Shown piece by piece: positions 27,987-36,596 of a DNA stretch of 36,778 bases. Within the stretch, counting starts at the first letter, position 1, and every line of letters begins with the position of its first letter. The position numbers and the translations under genes are program-made. The notes under the pieces are model-generated. The model was not told the DNA's origin. It did not search any database and worked only from the letters and a program-made list of their open reading frames with translations. Source of the DNA: Planctomycetaceae bacterium (lineage in GTDB: Bacteria > Planctomycetota > Planctomycetia > Pirellulales > Pirellulaceae); NCBI GenBank assembly GCA_002724245.1, contig PBOG01000147.1, positions 1 through 36,778 of the forward strand, written 5' to 3'.

Positions 27987-28051
27987 CGTTCCCAACTCCC
28001 TTTCTCAATTAATCGGCATCGCCCTTTAGTGGCATCGCCCTTTAGTGGCAT
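27983..28051 (-). other. 22-codon upstream ORF ending on the DUF1501 start codon
   Basis: An ATG inside the third repeat unit opens a frame MPLKGDATKGRC followed by RLIEKGSWER, and its TGA overlaps the DUF1501 ATG as ATGA. It has AAAGGG in front, though only two bases from the ATG, which is close for a ribosome site. The other repeat units start frames of 13, 7 and 4 codons that stop inside the region. It could be a leader frame that couples translation, or a by-product of the repeat. Confidence 0.3.
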
Positions 28052-28078
28052 CGCCCTTTAGTGGCATCGTCGTTTAGT
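28015..28078 (-). repeat. 16-bp tandem repeat, four units
   Basis: Three identical copies of GGCATCGCCCTTTAGT (plus strand; 28015-28030, 28031-28046, 28047-28062) are followed by a fourth with two changes (GGCATCGTCGTTTAGT, 28063-28078). The last unit reaches into the stop codon and final His codon of the DUF1549/1553 gene, so the array probably grew from that gene end. On the minus strand each unit reads ACTAAAGGGCGATGCC and so holds a stop (TAA), a purine-rich AAAGGG and an ATG. Confidence 0.95.
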
Positions 28079-30500
28079 GAACGTACAGGAACCGCTTCGA
28101 ATTGAGCAGCGTCCAGAGAACGTCTTCTGTTGCCGTCCTGCGATCCTGTTGCGTGAACACCGGAAGCAATGAATCCTGCTCTGCAGCGCTTGGAAAACGA
28201 GACAGCGTCGCGAGGAAAACTTCCGTGATGATCTGTTGAGGAGTCTTACTGGAATTGGCCAAAGAACGAGCAAATCCGTGACGATGGCCAATCTTCCTGG
28301 CAAACTCCGGCGAGTTCATTACGTACAGCGCCTGCGCAATACTCGGTTCGGTACCACGCTCACATTCACAAACGCTCAGTCGCGCGGGACGACCGAAAAT
28401 ATCGAAAAAGTAGGAAGGGACATGGTTATCCCACAATTGGATCGCGCGATATCCCACAGGCCAGCCATTAAACTTCTCCGGCACCCGTGTTACCTGGCAG
28501 ATCGCATCGAGGAGCACTTCCGCTGGCATCGGCTTGTAGCTGGCATGTGAGTAATTCTGCTGGTCACGGACATTTGATTCATTGGGCACCGAACTCAGCG
28601 CATACGCACCCGACAACAGCAGCGTGCGCGTAAAAGCCTTGATGTCATAGTCCAGGTCACGCAGATGTGCTGCCAGTGCATTGAGCAGAGGCTCATTGGT
28701 CGGTGGGTTCGTCTCGCGCTGATCATCGATATCCACAAAAATGCCGCGACCAAAATAGTGTGCCCAGAGTCGATTTACGATGAGCCGCGCGAACAGCGGA
28801 TTGTCCGGAGCGGTCATCCAATCGACGAGGACCTCGCGGCGGTCCAGCGTGCTGCTGAAATCCGCCGGTGCGGCACCCAAGGCAGCCGCTGGTACGGTTT
28901 CCTTTTCGCCCGTCGTCAAGAATTGGTTTTCGAGATCTTTTCCCGCAACCGGTACCAGGTTGGGGCCTTGGGTCGCGACGCCAGTGAAAAAACCACCGAA
29001 GGCGTAGAAATCACGCGGATTCCAGCGTTCCGATGGGTGCTGGTGGCACTTCGCGCAGCCGAGACGGACTCCCAGAAACAATTGGCTCACCGCAGGGCCG
29101 AGCTCCTCACCCAGCGCCTGGTAAACGGGTACCGCGCTGGCAGCGGCGATCGTCCCCTTGGCAGTCAATATATTGCGTACGAATTGGTCATAGGGCACAT
29201 TCGCACTGAACTGTTGCCGCAACCACCGACTAATCGCGACCGCATTTTGGGGGCCGATACGTGCCGAGTCGACTTTGAGAATATCGGCCCAGCGCATCGC
29301 CCAGTAGACTGCATACTCGTCTCTTTGAAGCAGTCGGTCTACCAGCAGCTCGCGTTTCTTCTCGGCGGTATCCTGGAGGTAGGCGCGCGATTCCTGGGCA
29401 GTGGGCAAGGTCCCGATCGTGTCGAGGAAGACCCTCCGCAAAAACATGCCGTCATCGGCAGGACCACTGGCGGCAATGCCGAGGCGCTCCAGTTTGTCCC
29501 AGACCAGCTTGTCCACAAAACCGTTTTCAGGCGGTCGCTGGAAGGCGGTACCGGGTTGCGGCACCGTCACACGGCAAACGGAAACGTGCCCCATATACTT
29601 CACCAGAATGGCAGCCTCACCTGGGACATCCGACGAATCAACACGTCCCATGGGTTCCACACCGGCAACTTGCGGCACATTCGATTCGTAGACGGCGTCC
29701 ACGGTCACGCAGCGACGATCACCATCACGATCGACTGCGGTGACGCGTAGTTGCTGCGTTTGCTGGAAAGAAAGCACCACATCTTTCGGCTCGATTTCGA
29801 TGCGTACGACTGGTGGTGGAGACACGCCTTCGTAACTGGCACCTTCGCGGATCCAACGGGCGATCAGGTTGTAACCCGCGCTTCCCGGCTGAATTCGCGG
29901 ACCTCCGCTATGCGGAACAATTCCCGCCGCTTTGCGGAGAAAGAGACTGTCCAACGGACGGGCAATCGCCACGCGCCGCCCACGCGCCCCCTTCACGATT
30001 GCTTCGTAATCTCCCACCGGGTCAAAGTTGAACACACTCAACTGAAAACCATTCTGCCCGCCCTGCTTTCCGTGGCAGGAAGAAGACATACAACCGGCCT
30101 TGTTGAGGACAGGTAACACCTCGTCGCGAAAAGAGACGAGCGGTGGACTGGTATAACGTGTCACATCTACTGGAATCTCAACCCGGTCTTCACCGTCAAC
30201 AACGACGATACGGGTTTGGCCGTCTCCTCGCGGCGCCACGACGCCGCGTTCGTCGACGACGGCGACGGCCGGATCGAGGGACTGGAATTGAACGTCATGC
30301 GTCCGATCTATCAGAAGCTCCCCCTGGGCAGCACGGCTCACGAGAAGCTGCGTGGACGAATTGGGATGATCAAAAGTCACCGCGTCCGGGCGCACCACCA
30401 GCGCAGCACCGAAACTCACTGTACCGGCCAGGGAGACCCCCACCGCAACTGCGATACAGAGCAAATTACAACGGGCCGCGTTGTTCCAATGGATGTTCAT
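28074..30500 (-). CDS. DUF1549/DUF1553 cytochrome-like secreted protein
   Basis: An 808-residue protein with an ATG at 30500 and a signal peptide (NLLCIAVAVGVSLAGTVSFG). Residues about 32-110 form an Ig-like (BIG2 type) domain. A haem-type motif C-M-S-S-S-C-H-G (about 136) has three residues between the cysteines instead of two. A second Ig-like domain (about 240-330) follows, then DUF1549 (about 340-540; FVDKLVWDKLERLGI, RRVFLDTIGTLPT, RWADILKVDSAR) with CAKCHQHP at about 480, and DUF1553 (REVLVDWMTAPDNPLFARLI, NRLWAHYFGRGIF) to the C-terminus. These proteins are hallmark planctomycete secreted proteins of unknown function. The DUF1501 gene follows 87 bases downstream. A perfect 13-base inverted repeat lies before its start, in the region shared with the divergent DUF1501 gene. 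Confidence 0.93.
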   Translation of the reverse strand: MNIHWNNAARCNLLCIAVAVGVSLAGTVSFGAALVVRPDAVTFDHPNSSTQLLVSRAAQGELLIDRTHDVQFQSLDPAVAVVDERGVVAPRGDGQTRIVVVDGEDRVEIPVDVTRYTSPPLVSFRDEVLPVLNKAGCMSSSCHGKQGGQNGFQLSVFNFDPVGDYEAIVKGARGRRVAIARPLDSLFLRKAAGIVPHSGGPRIQPGSAGYNLIARWIREGASYEGVSPPPVVRIEIEPKDVVLSFQQTQQLRVTAVDRDGDRRCVTVDAVYESNVPQVAGVEPMGRVDSSDVPGEAAILVKYMGHVSVCRVTVPQPGTAFQRPPENGFVDKLVWDKLERLGIAASGPADDGMFLRRVFLDTIGTLPTAQESRAYLQDTAEKKRELLVDRLLQRDEYAVYWAMRWADILKVDSARIGPQNAVAISRWLRQQFSANVPYDQFVRNILTAKGTIAAASAVPVYQALGEELGPAVSQLFLGVRLGCAKCHQHPSERWNPRDFYAFGGFFTGVATQGPNLVPVAGKDLENQFLTTGEKETVPAAALGAAPADFSSTLDRREVLVDWMTAPDNPLFARLIVNRLWAHYFGRGIFVDIDDQRETNPPTNEPLLNALAAHLRDLDYDIKAFTRTLLLSGAYALSSVPNESNVRDQQNYSHASYKPMPAEVLLDAICQVTRVPEKFNGWPVGYRAIQLWDNHVPSYFFDIFGRPARLSVCECERGTEPSIAQALYVMNSPEFARKIGHRHGFARSLANSSKTPQQIITEVFLATLSRFPSAAEQDSLLPVFTQQDRRTATEDVLWTLLNSKRFLYVH

Positions 30501-30838
30501 AGTCTGTTGTATCGTAGTTTCGGCGAAACGGCTCTGTCAAATGCAGTTACCCGGTAGGCAAAAAGGTGATTGGCATCCCCCGATACGTGTTCCCCAAAAA
30601 GCAGAAAAATCGCTATTTCGCCTGATTTACTGGCCACAACGCCTCGGTTTCCGGCCCACACCGGCAGCCGGACTGGTCGTTGGCTTTGGGTGGCGTGCCA
30701 CTCCCGCCCAAATGTCATCTCCGGAAACACTCATCGAACCATCGTCAGCTCTTGGCGCGGCCGCACGAAACTGCCGATAATAACGCCTTGGGGAATGCGA
30801 GAAATGCTTGACCAACGCCCTGCAAAAGGACCTGTCCC
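30501..30838. other. Divergent intergenic region with inverted repeat
   Basis: These 338 bases lie between the DUF1549/1553 gene (minus) and a DUF1501 gene (plus). GTTTC-GGC-GAAAC, a perfect 5-3-5 inverted repeat at 30517-30529, is 17 bases upstream of the DUF1549 ATG and would fold in its 5' leader. A relatively A/T-rich stretch lies at about 30590-30635. AAAGGA before the DUF1501 ATG at 30839 is its ribosome site. I see no credible gene. Confidence 0.6.
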
Positions 30839-32188
30839 ATGTTGACGCTCCTCGGCAATCGTCAGCGCAAGCGAGACTTCTGCGATGGCATCTCGCGGCG
30901 CAACTTCCTCAACATCGGTGGCCTGGCCCTCGGCGGATTCAGTTTGCCACAGATGCTGCGGGCCGAAGCAGCGGCGGGGGTACGTGCCCCACACAAGGGT
31001 GTCATTATGGTCTTCCTGGCAGGCGGCCCGCCCCACCAGGAAATGTGGGAAGTCAAGACCGAGGCCCCCAGCGAAATCCGCGGGGAGTTCAACCCCATTT
31101 CAACCCGTGTCCCCGGCCTCCAGATTTGTGAGCTGTTTCCGCAAATCGCCGCGCGAATGGATCGAGTCTCCGTCATCCGGTCGCTGGTCGGCGCATTGAA
31201 CGAGCACTCGCCGTACATGTGCTACAGCGGTTACTCAGAACGTGATTTTCGCACACGTCATCGACCCTGCCTGGGCTCGTTCCTGTCCAAAGTCCAGGGT
31301 CCCGTTGACCAGTCAGTACCCCCGTTTGTAAGTCTGGCGCTGAAGACGCTCCACGCGCCCTGGGCGAACCCGGGTGAGCCGGGATTCCTGGGGCGTTCTT
31401 ATGCACCTTTCCAGCCCGACGGCGCAGGTGCCGCGAATATGAAACTCAATGGCATCACGCTGGATCGGCTGGGAGATCGCCGTGGGTTGCTGGCCAGTGT
31501 GGATCGTTTTCGCCGTGACATCGACAGACTGGGAGAACTTTCCAGTGTGGACGAATTCACCGCCCAGGCATTGGGTGTCCTCACATCGAGTAAACTCGTC
31601 CACGCACTCGACCTGGAACAGGAAGAGCCGGGCATCCGAGACAAATATGGTCGTGGCAAACCGATCTTCAAGAGTTCAACCCATCCGGCGAATTGGCATA
31701 CGGAACAGTTTCTGGTGGCACGACGGTTAATCCAGGCAGGTGTGCGCTGCGTAACGCTGAACTTTGGCACCTGGGATTCACACAACAAAAATTCGGAACG
31801 CATGCGACATAACTCACCGCATGTCGATTTGGGAGTCTCCGCACTAGTCGACGACCTGCATGAGCAGGGCATGCTGGATGACGTTGCCGTGGTGGTCTGG
31901 GGCGAGTTTGGCCGCACTCCCAAGATCAACAAAACGGGGGGCCGAGATCACTGGCCGCAAGTGTCGTGTGCATTATTGGCCGGTGGTGGACTGCGGCCCG
32001 GCCAGGCGATCGGCAGTACAAACCGCCTGGGTGAAGTGCCACAGGAACGACCGGTCCATTACCAGGACGTCTTCGCGACGCTGTACCGGCAGCTCGGAAT
32101 CGACGTCAGCCGCGTGACCGTCCCCGATCCTCAGGGACGCCCGCAATACTTGCTGGACCGACACGAGGTCATCTCCGAACTGGTGTAA
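30839..32188 (+). CDS. DUF1501 family exported protein (second intact copy)
   Basis: A 449-residue protein; the ATG at 30839 has AAAGGA 8 bases upstream. The N-terminus reads MLTLLGNRQRKRDFCDGISR and continues RNFLNIGGLALGGFSLPQML, a twin-Arg export signal typical of the family. The conserved blocks are FLAGGPPHQEMWEVK, APSEIRGEFNPIST, CVTLNFGTWDSHNKNSERM, WGEFGRTPKINKTGGRDHW and the terminal DPQGRPQYLLDRHEVISELV. It is transcribed away from the DUF1549/1553 gene and is therefore not in the usual tandem order; its regular partner would be another cytochrome-type gene, possibly the convergent one at 32204. It differs clearly from the 26619 copy and is not a recent duplicate. Function is unproven. 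Confidence 0.94.
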   Translation: MLTLLGNRQRKRDFCDGISRRNFLNIGGLALGGFSLPQMLRAEAAAGVRAPHKGVIMVFLAGGPPHQEMWEVKTEAPSEIRGEFNPISTRVPGLQICELFPQIAARMDRVSVIRSLVGALNEHSPYMCYSGYSERDFRTRHRPCLGSFLSKVQGPVDQSVPPFVSLALKTLHAPWANPGEPGFLGRSYAPFQPDGAGAANMKLNGITLDRLGDRRGLLASVDRFRRDIDRLGELSSVDEFTAQALGVLTSSKLVHALDLEQEEPGIRDKYGRGKPIFKSSTHPANWHTEQFLVARRLIQAGVRCVTLNFGTWDSHNKNSERMRHNSPHVDLGVSALVDDLHEQGMLDDVAVVVWGEFGRTPKINKTGGRDHWPQVSCALLAGGGLRPGQAIGSTNRLGEVPQERPVHYQDVFATLYRQLGIDVSRVTVPDPQGRPQYLLDRHEVISELV

Positions 32189-32205
32189 AACATCCAACAC
32201 CAGTT
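32178..32205. terminator. 9-bp hairpin spanning both convergent stop codons
   Basis: AACTGGTGT (32178-32186), a 10-base loop, and ACACCAGTT (32197-32205) form a perfect 9-bp stem. The left arm includes the start of the DUF1501 TAA (32186-32188); the right arm includes most of the TAA of the minus-strand gene (32204-32206). It would form in both transcripts. No T-tract flanks it, so termination would not be by the simple intrinsic route. Confidence 0.45.
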
Positions 32206-35200
32206 ACCGGAGGGAATGCAAAAACGCGATCAGGTTCTTGATTTCTTCGTCGGAAAAGCGGCTCAACAAACGGCTGGGCATAAGCGACACGTTTTGCACT
32301 TTGATTTCGTCGACCTCGCTGCGCGGCAGCCGCGTTACCTTATTCTTAAGGTCGGTAATCGAAACAAAGTCCGCGCTCTGTTCCGTAATGAATCCCTGTA
32401 GCGCCTGACCGTCATTGGTGATGAGTATACTCGCCTTGAAACGCTCGACGACCTGCTTGGACGGATACACGATCGCATCCGCCAGCTCGGTGCGTTTCAG
32501 CCGCAATGTGACCCCATTGAGTGCGGGCCCAAAAATCGTCGTCTGGCGATTTTTGATACCCCCGTGGCAAGCATAGCAACCGGCCTTCAAATACGCAGCA
32601 CGACCGGCCACAACGTCGCCCGCAATCTCGGTAATTCCTAGCACCACACGATGCAGTTCTGCGTCACCGCGCTGAGCCACGTTCTCAGTCCGAGCCACAA
32701 ACGCCTCACCGAATTCGTGGAGGTACCATTTGTGCCAGTATTCCTGACTCGCCAGATCGGGGGCGTCCACCGTACTGCCCGTAAACGCCCGCCACGCGTC
32801 CGCGGCATTTTTCGTCGGCTCAGTGACATCAACGCTCAACGACCAGCTCCCCGTGGCACTCCCGCGAGTGGACCAGTTCGCCGGCGGCTGGCGTGAAAAC
32901 AGCCACGTTGGATTGGTGGCAATGCCTGCGCGCCGACCGCTGGGCAACGTCCACTGGATTGATGCAACCAGCCCCGCCGGCCCTCCCTGGTTGCGAGCTT
33001 CAATGGCGACCAGATTACTGCCGGCATGCAGCACGCCATCCAAGGCCACGCGCAGTGGCTTGGTCCAGTCCGAACTGGCAGCGACCCGTTTGCCATTCAC
33101 ATGCGCGATGAACTCATTATCGCAGGTGATGATCATTTCACCGCGTTGCACGCCCTGGGGCAGGCTGAATTCTCTGACAAACCAGGCCGCATCGCCATTC
33201 CGCTGCGCCGTGGATGACCAGATAACGCGGGGGCGGCGATACGAACCGGTCGCCTGCTGACCACTGAGAACCACCAATGCTTGTTCCAGCGGCACTGTCT
33301 GCTGTGGATGCAAGACCATCAGCTCCAACAACCGAAAGTAAACCGCTTGAATCCCTTTCAGCTTGCCCACTGTCATGTCAGACGCGATTGCGATTTCTTG
33401 GACGCGCAGGTTGGCTGCAAATAATCCGTTGGCACACGCGCGGATTACCTCGGCATCGGCAAACTCGAATAACGCGCTCACAAAGATGTCCGCCAGACGG
33501 CCAGCGCGGGCATGCGCACTGAGGGCCAGCACAACGGACCGACGCAGTTCTGGGTCCTCGACACGCGCGAATTGATCGGCCAAAAAGCTGGCAGCCTTGG
33601 CGGTCCGGATACGTCCCAGCAGAGTTACGATATTCTGACGTGACGCAGGCGTTTGGGTCAGATGGAAACGTTCAATCAGTAATTTATCCGCATCCGGAAT
33701 AGCACCCACCTTGGCAAACACGATTTGTGCCAATTGGCTGTCCGGATCGAGCTGCTCAAACTGCGTGGCCAGTCGGTCCGCGTGATGCTGGCCCAATTTA
33801 TTGAGCACCGTTGCCCAAAACTGCGGGAACTGCAGGCCTTTGCCGGCAAACTCGGTGAACCAGCCTGCCTGCGTCGTCAGCAACCAATCGCAAAGTCGTG
33901 TTTGGGCAGCCTGCTCCCAGCCTGCAGACGGCCGGGGAATTTCAGCGATTGCCGATGCCAGATGAAACTGAGTGACATAGTCTTTTTCCTGGACCAGCTC
34001 ATGAACCAGTGTTGTAAAAGCTTCCACAGTTTTGAACTCACCCAACAGGCGGGCCTGTTCCCAGCGAATCATGCGGTCGCGGTGTGGAAAACCACCCCGG
34101 ATCCATGACGTCGCCACATCGCGCAGCTCACGGGAACTCTCGATCTCCCGGCGGTAAAGACTGAGTATCCGCAGACAATTCAGGCGGTCCTCGTCAGCCA
34201 GCTTTGTTCGCTGGAGCAAGCGGTGCACCAGTTGTCTCACGACTTCGACAGGCGGACGCTCGTTACGGAAGTGCGCTGCGACCAGGGTCCGCATGAGAAT
34301 CTGCGGTGATTCCGATCGAGTTGCCACGTGCAGGAACTCGACTGTCGGACGATGTGACAAGGCAATGGTTGCGGCATGTCGGATAGACCGACTTTTGTCT
34401 GCCATGGATTCGGCGAGCCTGGGAATGGCGTCGGTAGAAGGACTTCGTGACAACGCCTCGGCGGCGCGGCGGCGGACAAACGGATCCTCGTCGGCGAGCA
34501 GGTCAATCGACAGTCTAGTTTCATTGGCGCGGCCACGGATTCCGACAAGCCAGGCCGCCTGCGCGCGGATTTCTGCTTCCTCCATTTGACCTAACGTTTC
34601 CAGAAAGGAACTCGGGAGTGTGGCAAAGTCGGCTGCCAGCAGACGCAAGGCACGCAGACGTCGTCGCACGGGCAGATCGTCTCGGCCCACCGCACGCATT
34701 AATTGAGTAGTGGCATCCTGGCCGAGCTCGGCGCGCAACTTGAGTTCACGCTGACGGCTCCAGGCGGCCGCGGGTTGAGGGAGTGTTAACAACTGCTGCA
34801 GTAAGGTATCGGCAGCCGCACCTGGCAAGGTTGGCACCATTGGTGGAATGCGCGGCGGATCGGACATGTCGTAAAAGATCCGCCAGACCCCCTGATTGTG
34901 GTCGGTCAGCAACAGGCTGCCGTCCGGGGCGACATCAATGTCAACCAGAGCGAAATTGACTGGCTTACCCTGCGCATCTTTGGCACCCGGTTTGGCAGTC
35001 GCCAATTCAGAGAATTCCGCCTGCCAGTCCGCAGCGTCACGTTTCAGATGAAAGGCGACCAGTCGCCCGGACGTGGAGTAACGCCCCGACGTCGCCGACT
35101 TCCAACGGTAATCACACACCAAAAAAGCATCCCGATACCTTTTCGGTAATTGCGTGTGCTCATAGACAATCCCCCAATTCGGTGAACCACGACCAATGTC

Positions 35201-36007
35201 GAGAATGCCCGGTAACGTATCGATGTACCAGGGCGGATGGGCACCCACCTGTTGCCAGCCCAGATCAACTCCGGTCAACCAATGGTTGAGTCGCACCGGT
35301 CGATAAAACGGCACGTCAACATGAAACTCCATATCACTGTCGAAACTAAAAAACTCACCCAGGTAGTTCATACCCAGACTAGGAGGATTCCTCCCTCCTG
35401 ACGCGATGCACTCCCATTGCTGCCCGCTGGGGTCCAAGCGAAAAACGGAAGCTGCACGCTCCACGTGATTGGGTGAGCTGGCTTGCGTGATATGTCGGCG
35501 ATCGCGTGTGCCACCGCCATCACCCGTTACCAGATAAACATATCCGTCCAAGCCCCGCAGTACGGTATGGGCCGTATGGTCACCACCCGTGTTAAAAGGT
35601 TGCCCAAGCCGGCGTTCAAACTTCAACCGTCCCGCGCCCTGGGCTCCGCTGAACAGCTGCAAGCCATCACCGGCAACCACATAGAGATGATCGCCGTAGA
35701 CCAGCAATCCCTGCGGACCACGGCCGGCGACCGCGGGACCGTCCGCGATCGTCTGCTGGGTGTCAAAAACACCGTCCCCATCGGTATCGGCGAGCCTGCG
35801 CACCGCCTTACCGTCACCAACCAGCAAGCGGCCGCGGCCATCGAACACAAGGTCATACGACCCTCCCGTCAACTGCGCCTGGGCAGCACGATAGATGTGA
35901 AACCCGGGAGGCAACGTGAACTGGTCATCAAGCAGTACCGGTTCGATCGCCCACACAGAACAGGTGCATAGCAATTGGGTCAGGCAGGCGGTGGTCAAGC
36001 TACGCAT
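32204..36007 (-). CDS. Giant propeller-HEAT-cytochrome PVC protein
   Basis: A 1267-residue protein from the ATG at 36007 (a TTG at 36034 is also in frame). MRSLTTACLTQLLCTCSVWA is a signal peptide. Residues about 30-390 form a membrane-bound-dehydrogenase-type propeller (YDLVFDGRGRLLVGDGKAVR, RRLADTDGDGVFDT, VDIDVAPDGSLLLTDHNQG). Helical HEAT-like repeats follow to about 830 (RRRAAEALSRSPSTDAIPRL, IRHAATIALSHR). A beta-sandwich at about 915-1070 (EFIAHVNGKRVAASSDWTK) resembles carbohydrate-binding domains. The C-terminal PVC-type haem domain has CYACHGG at about 1142 and ends DEEIKNLIAFLHSLR. This is a known planctomycete layout. It is convergent with the DUF1501 gene with a 15-base gap. The substrate is unknown; extracellular oxidation with haem electron transfer is inferred. 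Confidence 0.92.
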   Translation of the reverse strand: MRSLTTACLTQLLCTCSVWAIEPVLLDDQFTLPPGFHIYRAAQAQLTGGSYDLVFDGRGRLLVGDGKAVRRLADTDGDGVFDTQQTIADGPAVAGRGPQGLLVYGDHLYVVAGDGLQLFSGAQGAGRLKFERRLGQPFNTGGDHTAHTVLRGLDGYVYLVTGDGGGTRDRRHITQASSPNHVERAASVFRLDPSGQQWECIASGGRNPPSLGMNYLGEFFSFDSDMEFHVDVPFYRPVRLNHWLTGVDLGWQQVGAHPPWYIDTLPGILDIGRGSPNWGIVYEHTQLPKRYRDAFLVCDYRWKSATSGRYSTSGRLVAFHLKRDAADWQAEFSELATAKPGAKDAQGKPVNFALVDIDVAPDGSLLLTDHNQGVWRIFYDMSDPPRIPPMVPTLPGAAADTLLQQLLTLPQPAAAWSRQRELKLRAELGQDATTQLMRAVGRDDLPVRRRLRALRLLAADFATLPSSFLETLGQMEEAEIRAQAAWLVGIRGRANETRLSIDLLADEDPFVRRRAAEALSRSPSTDAIPRLAESMADKSRSIRHAATIALSHRPTVEFLHVATRSESPQILMRTLVAAHFRNERPPVEVVRQLVHRLLQRTKLADEDRLNCLRILSLYRREIESSRELRDVATSWIRGGFPHRDRMIRWEQARLLGEFKTVEAFTTLVHELVQEKDYVTQFHLASAIAEIPRPSAGWEQAAQTRLCDWLLTTQAGWFTEFAGKGLQFPQFWATVLNKLGQHHADRLATQFEQLDPDSQLAQIVFAKVGAIPDADKLLIERFHLTQTPASRQNIVTLLGRIRTAKAASFLADQFARVEDPELRRSVVLALSAHARAGRLADIFVSALFEFADAEVIRACANGLFAANLRVQEIAIASDMTVGKLKGIQAVYFRLLELMVLHPQQTVPLEQALVVLSGQQATGSYRRPRVIWSSTAQRNGDAAWFVREFSLPQGVQRGEMIITCDNEFIAHVNGKRVAASSDWTKPLRVALDGVLHAGSNLVAIEARNQGGPAGLVASIQWTLPSGRRAGIATNPTWLFSRQPPANWSTRGSATGSWSLSVDVTEPTKNAADAWRAFTGSTVDAPDLASQEYWHKWYLHEFGEAFVARTENVAQRGDAELHRVVLGITEIAGDVVAGRAAYLKAGCYACHGGIKNRQTTIFGPALNGVTLRLKRTELADAIVYPSKQVVERFKASILITNDGQALQGFITEQSADFVSITDLKNKVTRLPRSEVDEIKVQNVSLMPSRLLSRFSDEEIKNLIAFLHSLR

Positions 36008-36596
36008 GGTCTTTCGATCATCCTTCCACAACAATCTGGAGCCACAGATGGGGAGACAATTTTCGCAATGGCAATCTTAACATGTGCCGCGACAGAGAGG
36101 GCGCCCGGCTACTTGCTTCGGCAACCACGTCCAATGGTTCGAAAAGAGCGGTACCGGCCGGACCACTGGCTCCGGCTCCGGGTACCAGGTGGGGGCCAAT
36201 ACCGTGCCGCGAAAACCTGCGCTGCGATCACGCAGTCAGTGCGCAGCGCAACAACCGACCTCTGCAACTCCACCAGAAATGCGGCGGGCCGTTTGCCAAC
36301 CACAACTCATCCAGAAGTTCTCGCGTGTTTGCTAACAGACTCCTGGATAGACTACAGTTGTGGCGCCTTCAGCGTAGGCACCCCATGAGCCATGGATGCT
36401 ACATCATGCGGTATCCCCGCAGAACTGCACCTTGGTCGAAGACCGCTCTTCTACAAAACAGCGCCGCGGAGACGAACTGTGTCACACTGAAATCAAGGCG
36501 TGAGCCCTCGCCACATCCCGTCCCATCAACCCGACAGAACCATGGAATCGAACGGTCAGAAATTGAACCACGATTTCAGCAAACAGGCAGATCGAG
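36008..36596. other. Divergent intergenic region at the right side
   Basis: These 589 bases separate the giant cytochrome gene (minus) from the partial gene at 36597 (plus). A frame of 179 codons runs through 36082-36621 on the plus strand, but it lacks a ribosome site, is Arg/Pro/Ser-rich without protein-like features and overlaps the better-supported start at 36597, so it is left out. A perfect 9-bp hairpin lies at 36218-36250. No clear -35/-10 pair was found. Confidence 0.55.
36218..36250. other. 9-bp GC-rich hairpin in intergenic DNA
   Basis: TGCGCTGCG (36218-36226), a 15-base loop and CGCAGCGCA (36242-36250) make a perfect 9-bp stem, seven pairs of which are G-C. It is about 210 bases upstream of one gene and 350 upstream of the other. 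It may be a leader structure, an operator or part of an unannotated RNA; no T-tract follows on either strand. Confidence 0.35.

Noticed and set aside
28015-28078. CRISPR array
   Set aside because: The 16-bp units are directly adjacent with no spacers, so this is a simple tandem repeat.
28665-29750. 361-codon open frame on the plus strand inside the DUF1549/1553 gene
   Set aside because: It is opposite a clear family protein; high G+C makes long antisense frames common. No recognisable motif or ribosome site.
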